From Candidatus Peregrinibacteria bacterium CG_4_9_14_0_2_um_filter_41_14 (lineage in GTDB: Bacteria > Patescibacteriota > Gracilibacteria > UBA1369 > UM-FILTER-41-14), in assembly GCA_002788755.1 (NCBI GenBank), contig PFRW01000010.1, positions 1 to 5,470 of the forward strand: a DNA stretch of 5,470 bases. The letters are read 5' to 3'. Below, piece by piece: positions 5,431 to 5,470 of the stretch. The translations under genes and the position numbers were made by a program. The notes under the pieces were generated by a model. That model was given only the letters and a program-made list of their open reading frames with translations, was not told where the DNA came from and searched no databases. The stretch's first letter is position 1; each line of letters opens with the position of its first letter.

Positions 5431-5470
5431 ATGGATGATTCTGAATTGTACAAATTGTGTCAGGAGTATG
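5431..5470 (+). CDS. Start of a gene cut by the right edge, possibly an HNH endonuclease-like protein
   Basis: ATG at 5431 opens a frame that stays open to the window end, giving 13 residues, MDDSELYKLCQEY. The pattern (acidic start, then xELYxLCxxYG-like) resembles the N terminus I recall for HNH endonuclease-like proteins of Patescibacteria, whose helical N-terminal region precedes the nuclease. No catalytic residue is inside the window, so the identity is a guess from a few residues. Support for a real start comes from the -10-like box 25 bases upstream and the switch to G-rich + strand sequence. There is no Shine-Dalgarno motif, as for every other start here. Confidence 0.4.
   Translation, partial: MDDSELYKLCQEY

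Overview
The window is an AT-rich, densely packed bacterial segment with short intergenic gaps and the standard stop codons (TAA, TAG and one TGA). Housekeeping genes (an RluA-family pseudouridine synthase, ribosomal protein L21, peptidyl-tRNA hydrolase, Obg GTPase) sit among small, poorly characterised membrane or surface proteins. That mix, the lack of Shine-Dalgarno motifs at the visible starts, and a right-edge gene start resembling HNH-type proteins common in these genomes suggest a member of the Patescibacteria (candidate phyla radiation). This is an inference from style and recalled sequences, not a proven assignment.

Layout. Positions 1-750 (+) hold the C-terminal three quarters of an RluD/RluA-type 23S rRNA pseudouridine synthase cut by the left edge. 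Positions 818-1486 (+), behind a plausible extended -10 promoter, encode a membrane-anchored surface protein with an Ig-like domain, a Pro/Thr linker and two Cys-x12-Cys repeats. A strong symmetric hairpin (1518-1550) separates this gene from the convergent minus-strand cluster and can terminate both. The minus-strand cluster, read from right to left, is: an unknown single-pass membrane protein (5049-4297), obg (4273-2915), an unknown two-helix membrane protein (2872-2492), pth (2473-1934) and rplU (1868-1554). Gaps of 18 to 65 bases suggest one operon, with a possible extra promoter in front of rplU.

Together the cluster serves ribosome assembly and translation quality control: Obg matures the 50S subunit, L21 is a 50S protein, and Pth recycles peptidyl-tRNA. 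The canonical rplU-rpmA-obg arrangement is altered. rplU lies last, obg earlier, and rpmA (L27) is absent from between them.

Positions 5050-5430 hold no convincing gene. This stretch is richer in hairpins, and its + strand switches abruptly from C-rich to G/T-rich. It lies between divergent genes and may contain a structured RNA, regulatory operators, or a replication-strand switch. At 5431 a new + strand gene begins and runs off the right edge. No mobile element, CRISPR array, tRNA or rRNA was recognised. The strongest candidates for something undescribed are the 5106-5430 region with its downstream gene, and the Cys-repeat surface protein.
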